64,000 nt of DNA. Origin: Paenibacillus sp. UNC451MF. Lineage in GTDB: Bacteria > Bacillota > Bacilli > Paenibacillales > NBRC-103111. Of this stretch, positions 35,920-45,289 are shown piece by piece. Within the stretch, counting starts at the first letter, position 1. Each line of letters begins with the position of its first letter. The position numbers and the translations under genes are program-made. The DNA lies in contig NZ_JMLS01000002.1 in assembly GCF_000686845.1 (NCBI RefSeq), positions 186,001-250,000 of the forward strand, in the 5' to 3' direction. Under the pieces are notes generated by a model, which was given only the letters and a program-made list of their open reading frames with translations, searched no databases and had not been told where the DNA came from.

Positions 35920-36249
35920 TTACCCGCTCATTCTTCCGTATCGCCTGGCGGACTCCGCCATCGTCATCCCGCTTTCATAGCAGAAGGCCTGCAGCAGCAG
36001 CGAGTACAGCTTTCTCGTTGAATGAATCCCGAGTTTTTTCATTATATTGTCCAGATGATTCTTAACTGTTTTAACGGAAATGGTACAATGATCCGCCAGT
36101 TCCTGATTCGAATATCCATAGAGCACCAATAAAATAGCTATTTCACTTTCCCGGCGCGTTAAGTGATTTCTTTCTGCAAATGAAAGCATGGATTGCCTGA
36201 CGTATTCCAAATACTTGACTTCATATTTTGCTGATACCATTTCCAACAT
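35920..36249 (-). CDS. small LuxR/GerE-type DNA-binding protein
   Basis: A 109-residue protein that is essentially one LuxR-type helix-turn-helix (about residues 27-92: HLTRRESEIAILLVLYGYSNQELADHC, ISVKTVKNHLDNIMKKLGI) with a short N-terminal helix and no receiver domain. GerE of Bacillus has this stand-alone layout, and an autonomous regulator is likely. The ribosome site is weak. It is 38 bases upstream of the EAL gene in the same orientation and may control it. Confidence 0.85.
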   Translation of the reverse strand: MLEMVSAKYEVKYLEYVRQSMLSFAERNHLTRRESEIAILLVLYGYSNQELADHCTISVKTVKNHLDNIMKKLGIHSTRKLYSLLLQAFCYESGMTMAESARRYGRMSG

Positions 36250-36399
36250 GAATTACTAGACCCCCATTTTTTATGACTCATCTTGTTGTTCGACAATAAA
36301 TGACAAAGAGTCACATTTTATGGCAATATCATCCACCATTATCCCTATTATGAGCGAAAATTGTAAAAAAAGTTTATGGATGAATGTTAGCTCATCATG

Positions 36400-37092
36400 T
36401 TACATATTCATAAATTTATATCCAACGCCCCAGACCGTTTTAATGTACATCGGCTGTTTCGAGTCCTGCTCAATTTTTTTGCGCAAATTCCCGATATGGA
36501 CGTCGATAGCGCGGTCATTTACGAATGAATCGAACCCCCGTACCGCATTAATCAGTTCCTCTCTGCTATATACTTTGCCCGGATTAGCTATGAACAGCTT
36601 CATGATCTCAAACTCGGAAAACGTCGTATCAACATGCTGTCCATTGACATACAGCGATCTTTTTTCGTAATTCAAAAAAATTTGGCTGGCCGGAACTCCT
36701 TCCGCTTCGACGGCTTTTGTTAGATGGTTATAGTAGGTTCTTCGGATCATTGCAGCTACCTTGGCCGACAGCTCACGCATACTAAACGGCTTGCACAAGT
36801 AATCGTCCGCTCCTGCATTCAACGCATTGACTCGGTCCATTACCTCGGTTTTCATGGATACGACAAGAATGGGAACCGTTGATCGCTTGCGGACTTCCCC
36901 GCATAATTGAATGCCGCTAACGTCAGGCAATACCATATCCAGTAAAATAATATCAGGATCGAAATCCTCCAAAAGCGTCAAAGCCTCTTTCCCCGTTTCC
37001 GTTCGATGAACCAAATACCCTTCTTCCGATAAATACATAGAGAGCATATCCCCGATTATAATATCATCTTCAACTATAAAAACTTTGTGCAT
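36400..37092 (-). CDS. OmpR/PhoB-family response regulator
   Basis: A 230-residue two-domain regulator. The receiver holds the acidic pair (EDD at 8-10), phospho-acceptor D52 in ILLDMVLPD and the conserved Lys in YLCKPF. The C-terminal winged helix includes FSEFEIMKLFIANPGKVYSREELI and RAIDVHIGNLRKKIE, ending with VWGVGYKF. AAGGTGAG precedes the ATG. It follows the hybrid kinase by 77 bases, so that kinase's Hpt domain is the likely phosphodonor. Confidence 0.93.
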   Translation of the reverse strand: MHKVFIVEDDIIIGDMLSMYLSEEGYLVHRTETGKEALTLLEDFDPDIILLDMVLPDVSGIQLCGEVRKRSTVPILVVSMKTEVMDRVNALNAGADDYLCKPFSMRELSAKVAAMIRRTYYNHLTKAVEAEGVPASQIFLNYEKRSLYVNGQHVDTTFSEFEIMKLFIANPGKVYSREELINAVRGFDSFVNDRAIDVHIGNLRKKIEQDSKQPMYIKTVWGVGYKFMNM

Positions 37093-37169
37093 GAACTCAC
37101 CTTCAGCAAGATATATGAAGTCAATTGGCCTTACGTTTACTTTTTTTGAATATTTTACTCAAACTTTCC

Positions 37170-40100
37170 TTACATTTCGGGTTTACTATCTCCCCCGTTC
37201 CAATAATCCAGGCCTTCAAGAATAGAAGCAAGCTCCCTCTCCAATGCAGCTAGCTCATGATCCCATTCAAAGCTCTCTCCTTCTCTTGTTAGTTTCTCCT
37301 CGATGCTGGATGCAAGCTCAAACAGTTGGTCTGCAGCCAAATTACCGGCAACCCCTTTCAAGGAATGAATGCTTCGGCGAACGTTATCGAATTGTCCAGC
37401 GTTAAGCTGCCCGTGCAGCGTCTCTGAATAATGGCGATATTCCAATTGAAATTGATTCAAAATATGAATCAAAATCGACATCCTCCCGTTCAACCTTTGC
37501 AGCACCCGCTCCAAATCTATGCCGGGAAGCTCCGGAAGCAGCTGTTCACGATCCCCTTCCTGATGCATTTCCTCAGGATTCGCTTGTTTGAGGGAACCTC
37601 TGAGCAAGGACTCTCTCTCTTTGCTTGTCCACTTGTCCAATATCCGTGTCAATTCATCGACATCGATGGGCTTGGTGAGGATATCATTCATTCCTAATTC
37701 AAAGCAAAGCTTACGTTCGTTAGGCATAGCATTTGCGGTTAATGCAATAATCGGAAGGTCGTCGAAGCGCCTGTCAGCTCTGAGCTGGCGAGTCGCTGCG
37801 TACCCATCCATCTCCGGCATATGAATATCCATAAACAGAAGATCCCAGTCCGATATCTCAGCGTATTGCAGCGCTTTCTTGCCATCACAGGCTATAGTTA
37901 CGGCAAACCCTTCGTTCCGCAGCAGCTCTACGGCTACCTGCTGATTGATTACATTATCTTCCGCAAGCAATATCCGCCCTCTGAGCTGCTTTGAGGATAC
38001 AACAGGCGGTTGGATCACCTCATGCTTCTCTTCGTTTAACGGGATCAGCTGTTCAAAGACGGATCGAATCGCTTGCGAGAGTCCCAGCCTGTTAAGAGGC
38101 TTCACCAGGATCCTGTCCGGCCGTTCACTCTCCTGCATGCCCAACATCTCTTCCCTGCCGTACACCGTAGTCATGGCAATCGTTCGTACATCGACCGATT
38201 CCGCCATACCTTTGAACTCAAGCCATGTCTCCGGCCCGTACATATCCTCAGCCTCCATATCAAGCAGCACCGCATGAATGGGGTTATGTCGATCTTGAGC
38301 TATCAACACTGAGGTTCCTTCTGCCCACGAACCCGCGCAAATGACCTCGAGGGATAAGGAGCTTAACAGCTCTAAAAGCTTGTTTCGAATAAATGGATTG
38401 TCTTCTACGACAAGAACCCGGTATACCGTACGACTGGCCGGCAGCTCCAGCTTCTCCGACTTTGCATTAAGAGCCCGTTCAAAATACAGTGTAAACGTGA
38501 AGCAGCTCCCAACCCCTTCTCGGCTTCTAACCGAAATGGAGCCCCCCATCATCTCGATGAGATTTTGGGAAATGACCAATCCAAGACCGGTTCCTCCATA
38601 TTTCCTGCTGGTTGATCCGTCCGCTTGTGAGAACGGCTCGAACAGCTTATGCAAATGTTCCTTAGGAATGCCTATCCCTGAATCCGCTACAGAAAATTCA
38701 ATCGACATCCCCTTACTGTCCGTACCCGAGATCGTCAATGAAATAATAACGATACCTTGCTTAGTGAACTTGACTGCATTGCTGCACAAATTAAGCAAGA
38801 CCTGCTCCAAACGGAGCGGATCGCCCATCAGAGCATCGGGAAGCTCCTCCGGAGTGTCGATGATAATATCAATAGGCTCTTTTCCAAGAAGTACGCTCAT
38901 CATATCGGATATATTGCGTATAATTTCATGAATGTTAAAACTAACCTTCTCCAATTCCAGCTTGCCGGCCTCTACTTTTGAGTAGTCCAAAATATCGTTC
39001 ACAATACGCAGCAACGTATGGGATGATGCGAGAATTTTACTGCTGTATTCTTTTTGGGCGGCACTCATTTCCGTTCTCAACATAAGCTGGGCGAAACCGA
39101 TGATTCCGTTCAGCGGAGTACGGATTTCATGACTCATCCTTGCCAAGAAAAGACTTTTGGCTTCGTTGGCATCATCCGCTTCTTCCTTAGCCGAGAGCAT
39201 CTCTGCCCAGATTCGGTTGTGCTCCGATATATCTCTTGCAATAACGGAGTAATACACTACTTTGGATGACTTATCACGATGAGCTACTACAATGAGGGAC
39301 ATCGGCACCTTTTGACCGGATGTCGTGACCAAGTGGGCTTCCGTTTCCCAATAGCCTTTGTCACGTACCCTATGCAATCCCTTAATATAGAACCGGAAGG
39401 TTCCACTATCCAGATACTGTTTAGCCTCTTTCGCACAATCATCCAGCTGTGTAATTCCAAGAAGCTCCATTCCAGCCGGATTCATATAAAATATATTGCC
39501 TTGCGTATCGATGGAAGCGATTAAGTCTTTGGCCGCGTCCAATATACTTAACAAGCGGTTGCGAGTTTCCTCGGTCTGCTTGTACAAGCGAATATCATGC
39601 GCGATGCCAACGTAACCGGTCACGCTGCCATGCTGGTCGCGCATAGGGCTTACGTTCAGGTTGACAGGAAAGCGGGTACCGTTTTTATGTATATAGGTCC
39701 ACTCATAATCTTTAGGCTCATGACGCAGCGATTTAGTCAAAAAGACGGCCATGTCCGGTTTAATTTGAACCCCGAGCTCCTGGGCCAACCGTTTTGCCCG
39801 TTCCGCGATCTCTTGTTTGTCGTGCCAACGAAACATAGTTTCTTTAAATATCATCTCATCCGCGCTATAACCAAGTATCTTTTCAGCCGTACGGTTAAAA
39901 TAGGTTACCTTAAATTCGGTATTAATAACGATTATAGCGTAATCATTCTGATTAATGATGGCATTCAACCGTTCAAACAGATTGTGAAGATTATCTACCA
40001 TTCCGTTCACCGACTGTGCGAGCGCACCGATCTCGTCTTTAGACCGGAATAAGATTGGACTCACCTTCAAGTTGCCTCCGGCTACACTTTCCGTTACATT

Positions 40101-41027
40101 CAATATTTGACGGATACGCGTGACCACTTTGTTCAAGATGTAGAACATCATAATGCCGAGAACAATTTCTGTCATGATAACCGTTAGGACCGTCCGCCAA
40201 AAAAGAGCTTGAAGCGACTTCTCGAAAGATTTCATCATTACACATACAGCCATATACCATTTAGTACCCGGCACCTCGGAATAGAAGATGAGGGCAGGAT
40301 CTCCCTTTACCTCCGTCTCTATGAAGCCGTGGCGATTTTGGACCAGCTCCGGGACAATCGGTTGAAACGGTGAATCCGAATTTAACACATTCGATTTCAA
40401 TATTTTGGAATGATCCGGATGATAAATGATTGTTCCATCTCTCTCGAATAAAATGGTTACGTCGGATGGTCCCACCATGTAATTCGTGAATCCGTTAAAT
40501 ACCTTGTCCGTAAGCAGGTCTGCATTCAATACTTCCTTAATCCTGTATTCGCTATCGAATATGGGAACCTGCATCGTAATAATTAGCTTCCCGTCCAGAC
40601 TTCGGATGAATGGATTGGATACGACGTCATTTCCTTTCAACACATCGTTAAATGTAGCCTCATCCGCAATTTGCAGCATTCCTCCGTCAATCATCCTTAA
40701 ATTGCCCGACGTATCGCTGATGCCGAATGAGGTAAAAATTCCCGACGACCGATCTCGTTCCCTAAGCAAATATTCCAAACGATCCTTATCCGATCCAAAA
40801 CGAATCAAATCGGTATGGCTAATTACCTTCACCTCAGCCAACCGGTTGGACATCCATGTGGAAAGGTCCTGTGCTTGCGTTTGCACCTTGGCTCGGGAAT
40901 TGTCTTTGAGCGATTCTAAAATGGACATTTTGGCAGCTCTATAGTTGCTCCAGCCTACCAAGGTCAGAGAAAAACTTGTAATCAGGAGAAACAGTATGCT
41001 AATCCGTACCTGCAGCGATGCCCTCAT
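37170..41027 (-). CDS. hybrid sensor histidine kinase (Cache-HAMP-PAS-PAS-HisKA-HATPase-REC-REC-Hpt)
   Basis: A 1285-residue phosphorelay kinase. A membrane helix at about 8-28 and another near 275-300 flank an extracellular double-Cache sensor. HAMP (about 300-352), two PAS domains (about 355-475 and 485-610), HisKA with the phospho-His in MSHEIRTPLNG, and HATPase (SNAVKF, DSGIGIP, GGTGLGL) follow. Two receivers come next: the first with VLLDMEAED and ILVKP, the second with MDIHMPEMDGY and LTKP. A C-terminal Hpt ends the chain (SIHSLKGVAGNL). The ATG at 41027 follows GGGAGGGG; the TTG five codons upstream lies in the ribosome site. All relay residues appear present. The signal is unknown. 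Confidence 0.92.
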   Translation of the reverse strand: MRASLQVRISILFLLITSFSLTLVGWSNYRAAKMSILESLKDNSRAKVQTQAQDLSTWMSNRLAEVKVISHTDLIRFGSDKDRLEYLLRERDRSSGIFTSFGISDTSGNLRMIDGGMLQIADEATFNDVLKGNDVVSNPFIRSLDGKLIITMQVPIFDSEYRIKEVLNADLLTDKVFNGFTNYMVGPSDVTILFERDGTIIYHPDHSKILKSNVLNSDSPFQPIVPELVQNRHGFIETEVKGDPALIFYSEVPGTKWYMAVCVMMKSFEKSLQALFWRTVLTVIMTEIVLGIMMFYILNKVVTRIRQILNVTESVAGGNLKVSPILFRSKDEIGALAQSVNGMVDNLHNLFERLNAIINQNDYAIIVINTEFKVTYFNRTAEKILGYSADEMIFKETMFRWHDKQEIAERAKRLAQELGVQIKPDMAVFLTKSLRHEPKDYEWTYIHKNGTRFPVNLNVSPMRDQHGSVTGYVGIAHDIRLYKQTEETRNRLLSILDAAKDLIASIDTQGNIFYMNPAGMELLGITQLDDCAKEAKQYLDSGTFRFYIKGLHRVRDKGYWETEAHLVTTSGQKVPMSLIVVAHRDKSSKVVYYSVIARDISEHNRIWAEMLSAKEEADDANEAKSLFLARMSHEIRTPLNGIIGFAQLMLRTEMSAAQKEYSSKILASSHTLLRIVNDILDYSKVEAGKLELEKVSFNIHEIIRNISDMMSVLLGKEPIDIIIDTPEELPDALMGDPLRLEQVLLNLCSNAVKFTKQGIVIISLTISGTDSKGMSIEFSVADSGIGIPKEHLHKLFEPFSQADGSTSRKYGGTGLGLVISQNLIEMMGGSISVRSREGVGSCFTFTLYFERALNAKSEKLELPASRTVYRVLVVEDNPFIRNKLLELLSSLSLEVICAGSWAEGTSVLIAQDRHNPIHAVLLDMEAEDMYGPETWLEFKGMAESVDVRTIAMTTVYGREEMLGMQESERPDRILVKPLNRLGLSQAIRSVFEQLIPLNEEKHEVIQPPVVSSKQLRGRILLAEDNVINQQVAVELLRNEGFAVTIACDGKKALQYAEISDWDLLFMDIHMPEMDGYAATRQLRADRRFDDLPIIALTANAMPNERKLCFELGMNDILTKPIDVDELTRILDKWTSKERESLLRGSLKQANPEEMHQEGDREQLLPELPGIDLERVLQRLNGRMSILIHILNQFQLEYRHYSETLHGQLNAGQFDNVRRSIHSLKGVAGNLAADQLFELASSIEEKLTREGESFEWDHELAALERELASILEGLDYWNGGDSKPEM

Positions 41028-41187
41028 AGTCCCCTCCCTCAATGGCAGTTAAATGATTGGATGTATGGTATGGATTCTATGGCATTCTCATTATAACCTT
41101 ACACGGTGTTTAATCCTACCGCTGTAAGCAAATTTCGACATTAAATTCGGGAACTTTTTCATTTGAAAGAACAAGGTAGGGCGCTTG

Positions 41188-41230
41188 GAAAAAAGAGGGA
41201 TCGGACCTCCTGCAATACCGGAGGTCCGAT
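41188..41230 (-). terminator. intrinsic terminator of the 41244 gene
   Basis: A perfect 11-bp stem (ATCGGACCTCC with GGAGGTCCGAT). Read on the reverse strand it is followed by CCCTCTTTTTTCC. Confidence 0.88.
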
Positions 41231-41243
41231 GCGTTAAAAGAGG

Positions 41244-42038
41244 TTACGGCATATTCGTGGATATCCAGCTTTTGAGCGTATTCAGATCGTCCAAGGCTGC
41301 TTCATACAGCTTCTCCCGCTCTTCTCCCTGACCTGTGCCTTCAACAAATTCCAAGGTGAAGGATCCGTTGAAGCTGGAATTTTTCATCAAATTCAGCACA
41401 GCTGTTACTTCATTCAAATTGGTGCTTAATCTCCGGAACGTTTGTCCTTCGTAACGGTATTGTACATGAGCATGAGTAATAGCCGAACCCAAATGCTTGA
41501 ACCAGTCCTCAACCGAACCCAAGGAGTGGAACGGATGTATGATCGCCTCACAGCCTGCCATAGCCTTCATCGCAGCTGCAGCCGCCTGCGGCTCCTCCAT
41601 TACCGTATTCGGATGGCACTCGCACAATAGACGACAATCCTCTGGAAGCAGCTTTACCCATTCATTCCAGTTGCGAATATACGTGTCCAATAAACTTTGC
41701 TCACGTCCAAAATTAAACTTGACCGCTTTAGCACCCAGTTTCTTAATGAGCTTAGCTGCTTGCTCACGGCCTTCTTCCGCCCCATCCTCGAACGTCACGT
41801 AGGAATTATATACCGACATAGGCAGCTCGGATGCAGACAGTCTTTCCAACTCTGGCCCGTCGCATAGAACTGCATGATTCTCCCACAGCTCTATTCCGTC
41901 GAAACCGTCCCGCTGTAGACGCGGAATCCATTCGCTTACAAGATAGGTTGGCTCCTTCCCCGCAGCCCAACGATTTCTCTCCAGTAGTATAGAACCGAAA
42001 TACACTTTTCCTCCGCTGCTGCTCATACTCAAGATCAT
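41244..42038 (-). CDS. sugar phosphate isomerase/epimerase-like TIM-barrel protein
   Basis: A 264-residue TIM-barrel protein of the xylose-isomerase-like family (FDGIELWENHAVL, LLCECHPNTVMEEP with the metal Glu and His, AITHAHVQYRYEG, SFTLEFVEGTG with the last Glu). The start region reads ATG-ATC-TTG-AGT-ATG just after GGGAG. The TTG or second ATG has better spacing than the first ATG, so the protein may lack its first 2-4 residues. It has its own terminator and is separated from the GH28 gene upstream by another terminator. A role in sugar-acid metabolism next to a pectinase-family enzyme is plausible. Confidence 0.83.
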   Translation of the reverse strand: MILSMSSSGGKVYFGSILLERNRWAAGKEPTYLVSEWIPRLQRDGFDGIELWENHAVLCDGPELERLSASELPMSVYNSYVTFEDGAEEGREQAAKLIKKLGAKAVKFNFGREQSLLDTYIRNWNEWVKLLPEDCRLLCECHPNTVMEEPQAAAAAMKAMAGCEAIIHPFHSLGSVEDWFKHLGSAITHAHVQYRYEGQTFRRLSTNLNEVTAVLNLMKNSSFNGSFTLEFVEGTGQGEEREKLYEAALDDLNTLKSWISTNMP

Positions 42039-42144
42039 CTCCCTTTGTTTGGTAGGTCTTGTACCGATACTTCTTCCTGGCCATGCCCTTTTCCTCCCCG
42101 TAAATAAGAAAACACTAATTGAATTTCGCTACGCTACGCTTAAA

Positions 42145-42183
42145 AGAAAAAAACCTCTAATTCCTGCTAAGGAATTAGAGGTT
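42145..42183 (-). terminator. intrinsic terminator of the GH28 gene
   Basis: AACCTCTAATTCC pairs with GGAATTAGAGGTT around a six-base loop. Read on the reverse strand a TTTTTTTCTTTT tract follows. Confidence 0.93.
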
Positions 42184-42188
42184 TGGTG

Positions 42189-43775
42189 TTATACCTGTAC
42201 TGCTCCTTCTTTCACTCCCGCTCCGTACACAATCGACTCTTTCGACAGTGCCGTTGACGTATTCGTGCAGCGAATTTGCTCAGAGCTATCGCCCGTTACG
42301 TGCATGAAAATCTCACTCTCTGTCTTGGCCACAATTTCTTCTAGCAAAATGTTTTTGCTGTTATGGACTCGAACGACCGGCCCTTGCTCAGGAACGACTG
42401 TAATTTCGCGCAACGAGATATTCTCGGCGTTCGTACATTCGATAGCCTGCTTCGCTTCGATGGAAACCCGGTTCAGATGGATGGAACGAATCGGCATCTC
42501 CGGCAATCCTTTCAATTGAATGCCGATATCCGCCCCCGCACATACAGTATCTTCAATGAAAATGTCGCGGAATTGCGGCGTACCCTCATTGATCTCAGCC
42601 AGCGCATCGGGGTCTCCCTTCACTTCATAATACATATTGAAGGTGATGGCTTCACGTGCAATGTCCTTCATCCGGATATTACGGATGTAAACATGCTCTA
42701 CGACTCCGCCACGGCCACGAGTGCTTTTGAACCTCAAGCCTACATCCGTACCGATGAACGAGCAGTTAGAAACCAGCAAATTGCGCACGCCTCCCGACAT
42801 CTCGCTGCCGATAACGAATCCTCCATGCCCGTGGTACACAGTGCAGTCACGTACAACAACATATTCACATGGCTTGCCTAGCTTGCGGCCTTGCTCGTTT
42901 TTGCCGGATTTAATGCAAATTGCATCGTCACCAACGTCAAATACCGAATCGCTAACTTCCGCATAACGGCATGATTCCAGATCAAGCCCATCGCCATTTT
43001 GCGAATACCATGGGTTGCGCACTGTAATATTGCGAATCGTGATGTGCTCGCTTACCCAAGGGTGCAGGCACCAGCCTGGGGAATTTTGAAACGTTGGACC
43101 GTCGAGCAAAATACGGCTGCAGTTGCGCAGGCTGAGCAGCACTGGGCGCAAATAAGATCTCACCGGCTCGTAATCCCGGGTAGCCGTCGAGCCCTGCTTA
43201 CGCAGCGCTTCGACCGTCACCGCCCCGTTCATCGCAGCTTCCGTAGGCCACCAGATCTCCCCGTCCGCATCCACCACTCCGCCGGAGTTGATTAACTTCT
43301 TCCATTGAAGCTCCGTCATCTTGAATCGTTTTACCGGGCGCCAAGCATCTCCGGACCCGTCAAAAATTCCATTGCCAGTAATCGCAACATCCTCCAGCTG
43401 CTCTCCGTACAAAGGAGACATACAGCGAATTGACGAGAGCCCCTCAAAATTCGACTCAATTAATGGATAGTCGGTATAGTTCGTGCTGAAACGAATAACA
43501 GCACCGTGCTCCGTATGTAAACGAATGTGGCTCTTCAATACAATCGGACCTGTCAGCCACACTCCCGATGGAATAATGACCGTTCCTCCGCCATCTGCGG
43601 CAACAGCTTCTATTGCTCGAGCAATCGCTTCCGTATTCATTGTAATTCCGTCGCCGCAGGCTCCGAAATCGGTGATGGCTACGCTTCGTTCAGGTATATT
43701 CGGAAGCGCAATCTCAGGCATGTCAAACGGCGCTTTAACCTCGCTGCCAACGGCTGAATTTGCAGACTTGTTCAA
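42189..43775 (-). CDS. glycoside hydrolase family 28 (polygalacturonase-like) enzyme
   Basis: A 528-residue right-handed beta-helix enzyme. The GH28 catalytic set is present: QNGDGLD (first Asp), VGDDAICIKSG (Asp pair), YHGHGGFVIGSE (catalytic His) and LRFKSTRGRGG (the RxK motif). It begins with the usual ITDFGACGDGITMNTEAIARAI strand. There is no signal peptide, so it probably works on imported oligogalacturonides or rhamnogalacturonan fragments in the cytoplasm, as many Paenibacillus GH28 enzymes do. Translation starts at a TTG, 8 bases after AGGAGG. It is transcribed alone. Confidence 0.91.
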   Translation of the reverse strand: MNKSANSAVGSEVKAPFDMPEIALPNIPERSVAITDFGACGDGITMNTEAIARAIEAVAADGGGTVIIPSGVWLTGPIVLKSHIRLHTEHGAVIRFSTNYTDYPLIESNFEGLSSIRCMSPLYGEQLEDVAITGNGIFDGSGDAWRPVKRFKMTELQWKKLINSGGVVDADGEIWWPTEAAMNGAVTVEALRKQGSTATRDYEPVRSYLRPVLLSLRNCSRILLDGPTFQNSPGWCLHPWVSEHITIRNITVRNPWYSQNGDGLDLESCRYAEVSDSVFDVGDDAICIKSGKNEQGRKLGKPCEYVVVRDCTVYHGHGGFVIGSEMSGGVRNLLVSNCSFIGTDVGLRFKSTRGRGGVVEHVYIRNIRMKDIAREAITFNMYYEVKGDPDALAEINEGTPQFRDIFIEDTVCAGADIGIQLKGLPEMPIRSIHLNRVSIEAKQAIECTNAENISLREITVVPEQGPVVRVHNSKNILLEEIVAKTESEIFMHVTGDSSEQIRCTNTSTALSKESIVYGAGVKEGAVQV

Positions 43776-43833
43776 TGCAGTATTCCTCCTAAAAAAATAA
43801 TCTTATCATCATGGCCTTGTTTCATTCCGGTCT

Positions 43834-43862
43834 ATCATAGCAACGGATATCGGGAACGACAA
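43834..43862 (-). promoter_or_regulatory. sigma-A promoter of the GH28 gene
   Basis: On the reverse strand -35 TTGTCG (43857-43862), a 17-bp spacer and extended -10 TGCTATGAT with the hexamer TATGAT (43834-43839). It lies about 60 bp upstream of the TTG start. Confidence 0.7.
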
Positions 43863-44013
43863 TAATCATTATCTCACTATTTAAGTTCAACTGAGCAAAG
43901 GAGCAGGCCGGTGATCGGCACACCAAACCATTTTTTTCTTGATATGTAAAGGAAACTATCCGTTGGATGTAGAAGCTTCTTACGCATCCAGCGAAAATTA
44001 GGAGGGGAATGTA

Positions 44014-44490
44014 TTGGAGCTTATACTGGTGTTACTGTTATCTATCTCTGTCGTCTATGGTGAGCATCACAAGCCCTACGTTACAACTGGCCCTTCCATG
44101 GAGCCCAACTATTATCAGGACCAAAGGATTACGGTCGACCTTGTTTACTACAACGACCATTCCTTTTATCGTGGTGATGTCATTGTTTTCCAAGCGACGA
44201 AAGACAAGACATATATTAAACGCGTGATCGCTCTGCCTGGAGAAACTGTTCGGATCGATGGCGATAACGTGTACATTAATGGCCAACTTCTATATGAGCC
44301 TTATCTTCAATCTGCTTTGGAGGAGGAGGCTGCCAGAACGAAAGTTCCTTATAATTATAGAAACATGAAAGAGATTACCGTTCCTGAGCATACCGTGTTC
44401 GTCCTCGGAGATAACCGCTCCAACAGTTTGGATAGCCGGGACCTCGGCCCTGTCTCCTTTGATACGATTCTGGGCAAGGTCAACGATTAG
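44014..44490 (+). CDS. signal peptidase I, minimal form
   Basis: A 158-residue type I signal peptidase that cleaves exported preproteins at the outer membrane face. The catalytic Ser is in GPSMEP (S28) and the Lys in KRVIALPGE (K69); the GDNRSNSLDSRDLG box closes the family signature. The N-terminus is unusually short: a single helix starts at residue 2 without the usual cytoplasmic extension. Translation starts at TTG 44014, 7 bases after AGGAGGGG; an ATG at 44009 is in another frame. Its 3' end overlaps the fdhD gene on the other strand by 11 bases. A dedicated peptidase for few substrates is possible. Confidence 0.9.
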   Translation: MELILVLLLSISVVYGEHHKPYVTTGPSMEPNYYQDQRITVDLVYYNDHSFYRGDVIVFQATKDKTYIKRVIALPGETVRIDGDNVYINGQLLYEPYLQSALEEEAARTKVPYNYRNMKEITVPEHTVFVLGDNRSNSLDSRDLGPVSFDTILGKVND

Positions 44491-45283
44491 CGCTTATCTC
44501 AACAAGCCTTTCGTGATGCGTGTATACATTGAACGAATCGCCGCGGATAAAACCGATCACCGTAATCCCCAAATCGTCGGCCAGCTGCAGGGCAAGCTGC
44601 GTCGGAGCTGACTTGGATAAAACGATCCCTACCCCTATTTTGGCTGTCTTAAGCAGCACCTCGGACGAGACGCGCCCGCTGAACACCAATACTTTTCCTT
44701 TTAATGGAATCCGGTGCTGCAAGCAGTGACCGTATATTTTGTCCAGAGCATTATGACGGCCGATATCGGAGCGAATGACCAACAGCTCCTCCGTGCTGGC
44801 TAGCGCTGCGTTATGAACGCCCCCGGTATTGCGGAAATCCGGGGAGCATTGCTGAAGCCCGCGCATCAGAGCCAGGCATTGCTCTGCTGTGATCGTCATC
44901 CGGGATGTAATGGTTTTGGCGGTTCTTGCATCATTATGGAAATAAAACTGGCGGCTTTTGCCGCAGCAGGAGCCGATAAACCGTTTGTTGTACCAGTCCT
45001 TGCCCGTATTTTGAGCCGCGGTCAGTTCCACATCGGCGTAGCCGCGTTCCGGGTCCAGAGACAGCTTGCGAATCTGCTCCATCGAGCGGATCATGCCTTC
45101 GGAAGCAAGGAATCCGACGACCATATCCTCCAAGCAGGACGGGGAGCAGACGATGGTCGCGAATTCCTCGCCGTCTACTTTGATTGTTAGCGGATACTCG
45201 GCCGCCACTTCGTCCTCCCGCTCCTGCAGCCGCCCTCCCTCGTATTTAACGATCCGCCATGCCGCTGTCACCGATTTGTCCAT
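44480..45283 (-). CDS. fdhD: formate dehydrogenase accessory sulfurtransferase FdhD
   Basis: A 267-residue FdhD protein, which carries sulfur from a cysteine desulfurase to the molybdenum (bis-MGD) cofactor of formate dehydrogenases. Family blocks: EFATIVCSPSCLEDMVVGFLASEGMI, the Cys-containing loop GSCCGKSRQ, GGVHNAALAS, DIGRHNALDKIYG and LVFSGRVSSEVLLKTAKIG. The Cys pair is adjacent here; the well-studied E. coli protein has a CxxC. It lies 6 bases after the FdhF-like oxidoreductase gene, its presumable client, in the same operon. Confidence 0.93.
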   Translation of the reverse strand: MDKSVTAAWRIVKYEGGRLQEREDEVAAEYPLTIKVDGEEFATIVCSPSCLEDMVVGFLASEGMIRSMEQIRKLSLDPERGYADVELTAAQNTGKDWYNKRFIGSCCGKSRQFYFHNDARTAKTITSRMTITAEQCLALMRGLQQCSPDFRNTGGVHNAALASTEELLVIRSDIGRHNALDKIYGHCLQHRIPLKGKVLVFSGRVSSEVLLKTAKIGVGIVLSKSAPTQLALQLADDLGITVIGFIRGDSFNVYTHHERLVEISANR

Positions 45284-45289
45284 GCTTCG

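Noticed and set aside
41080-41100. TTATAAT on the reverse strand upstream of the hybrid kinase
   Set aside because: No acceptable -35 at 16-18 bp; kept out of the feature list.
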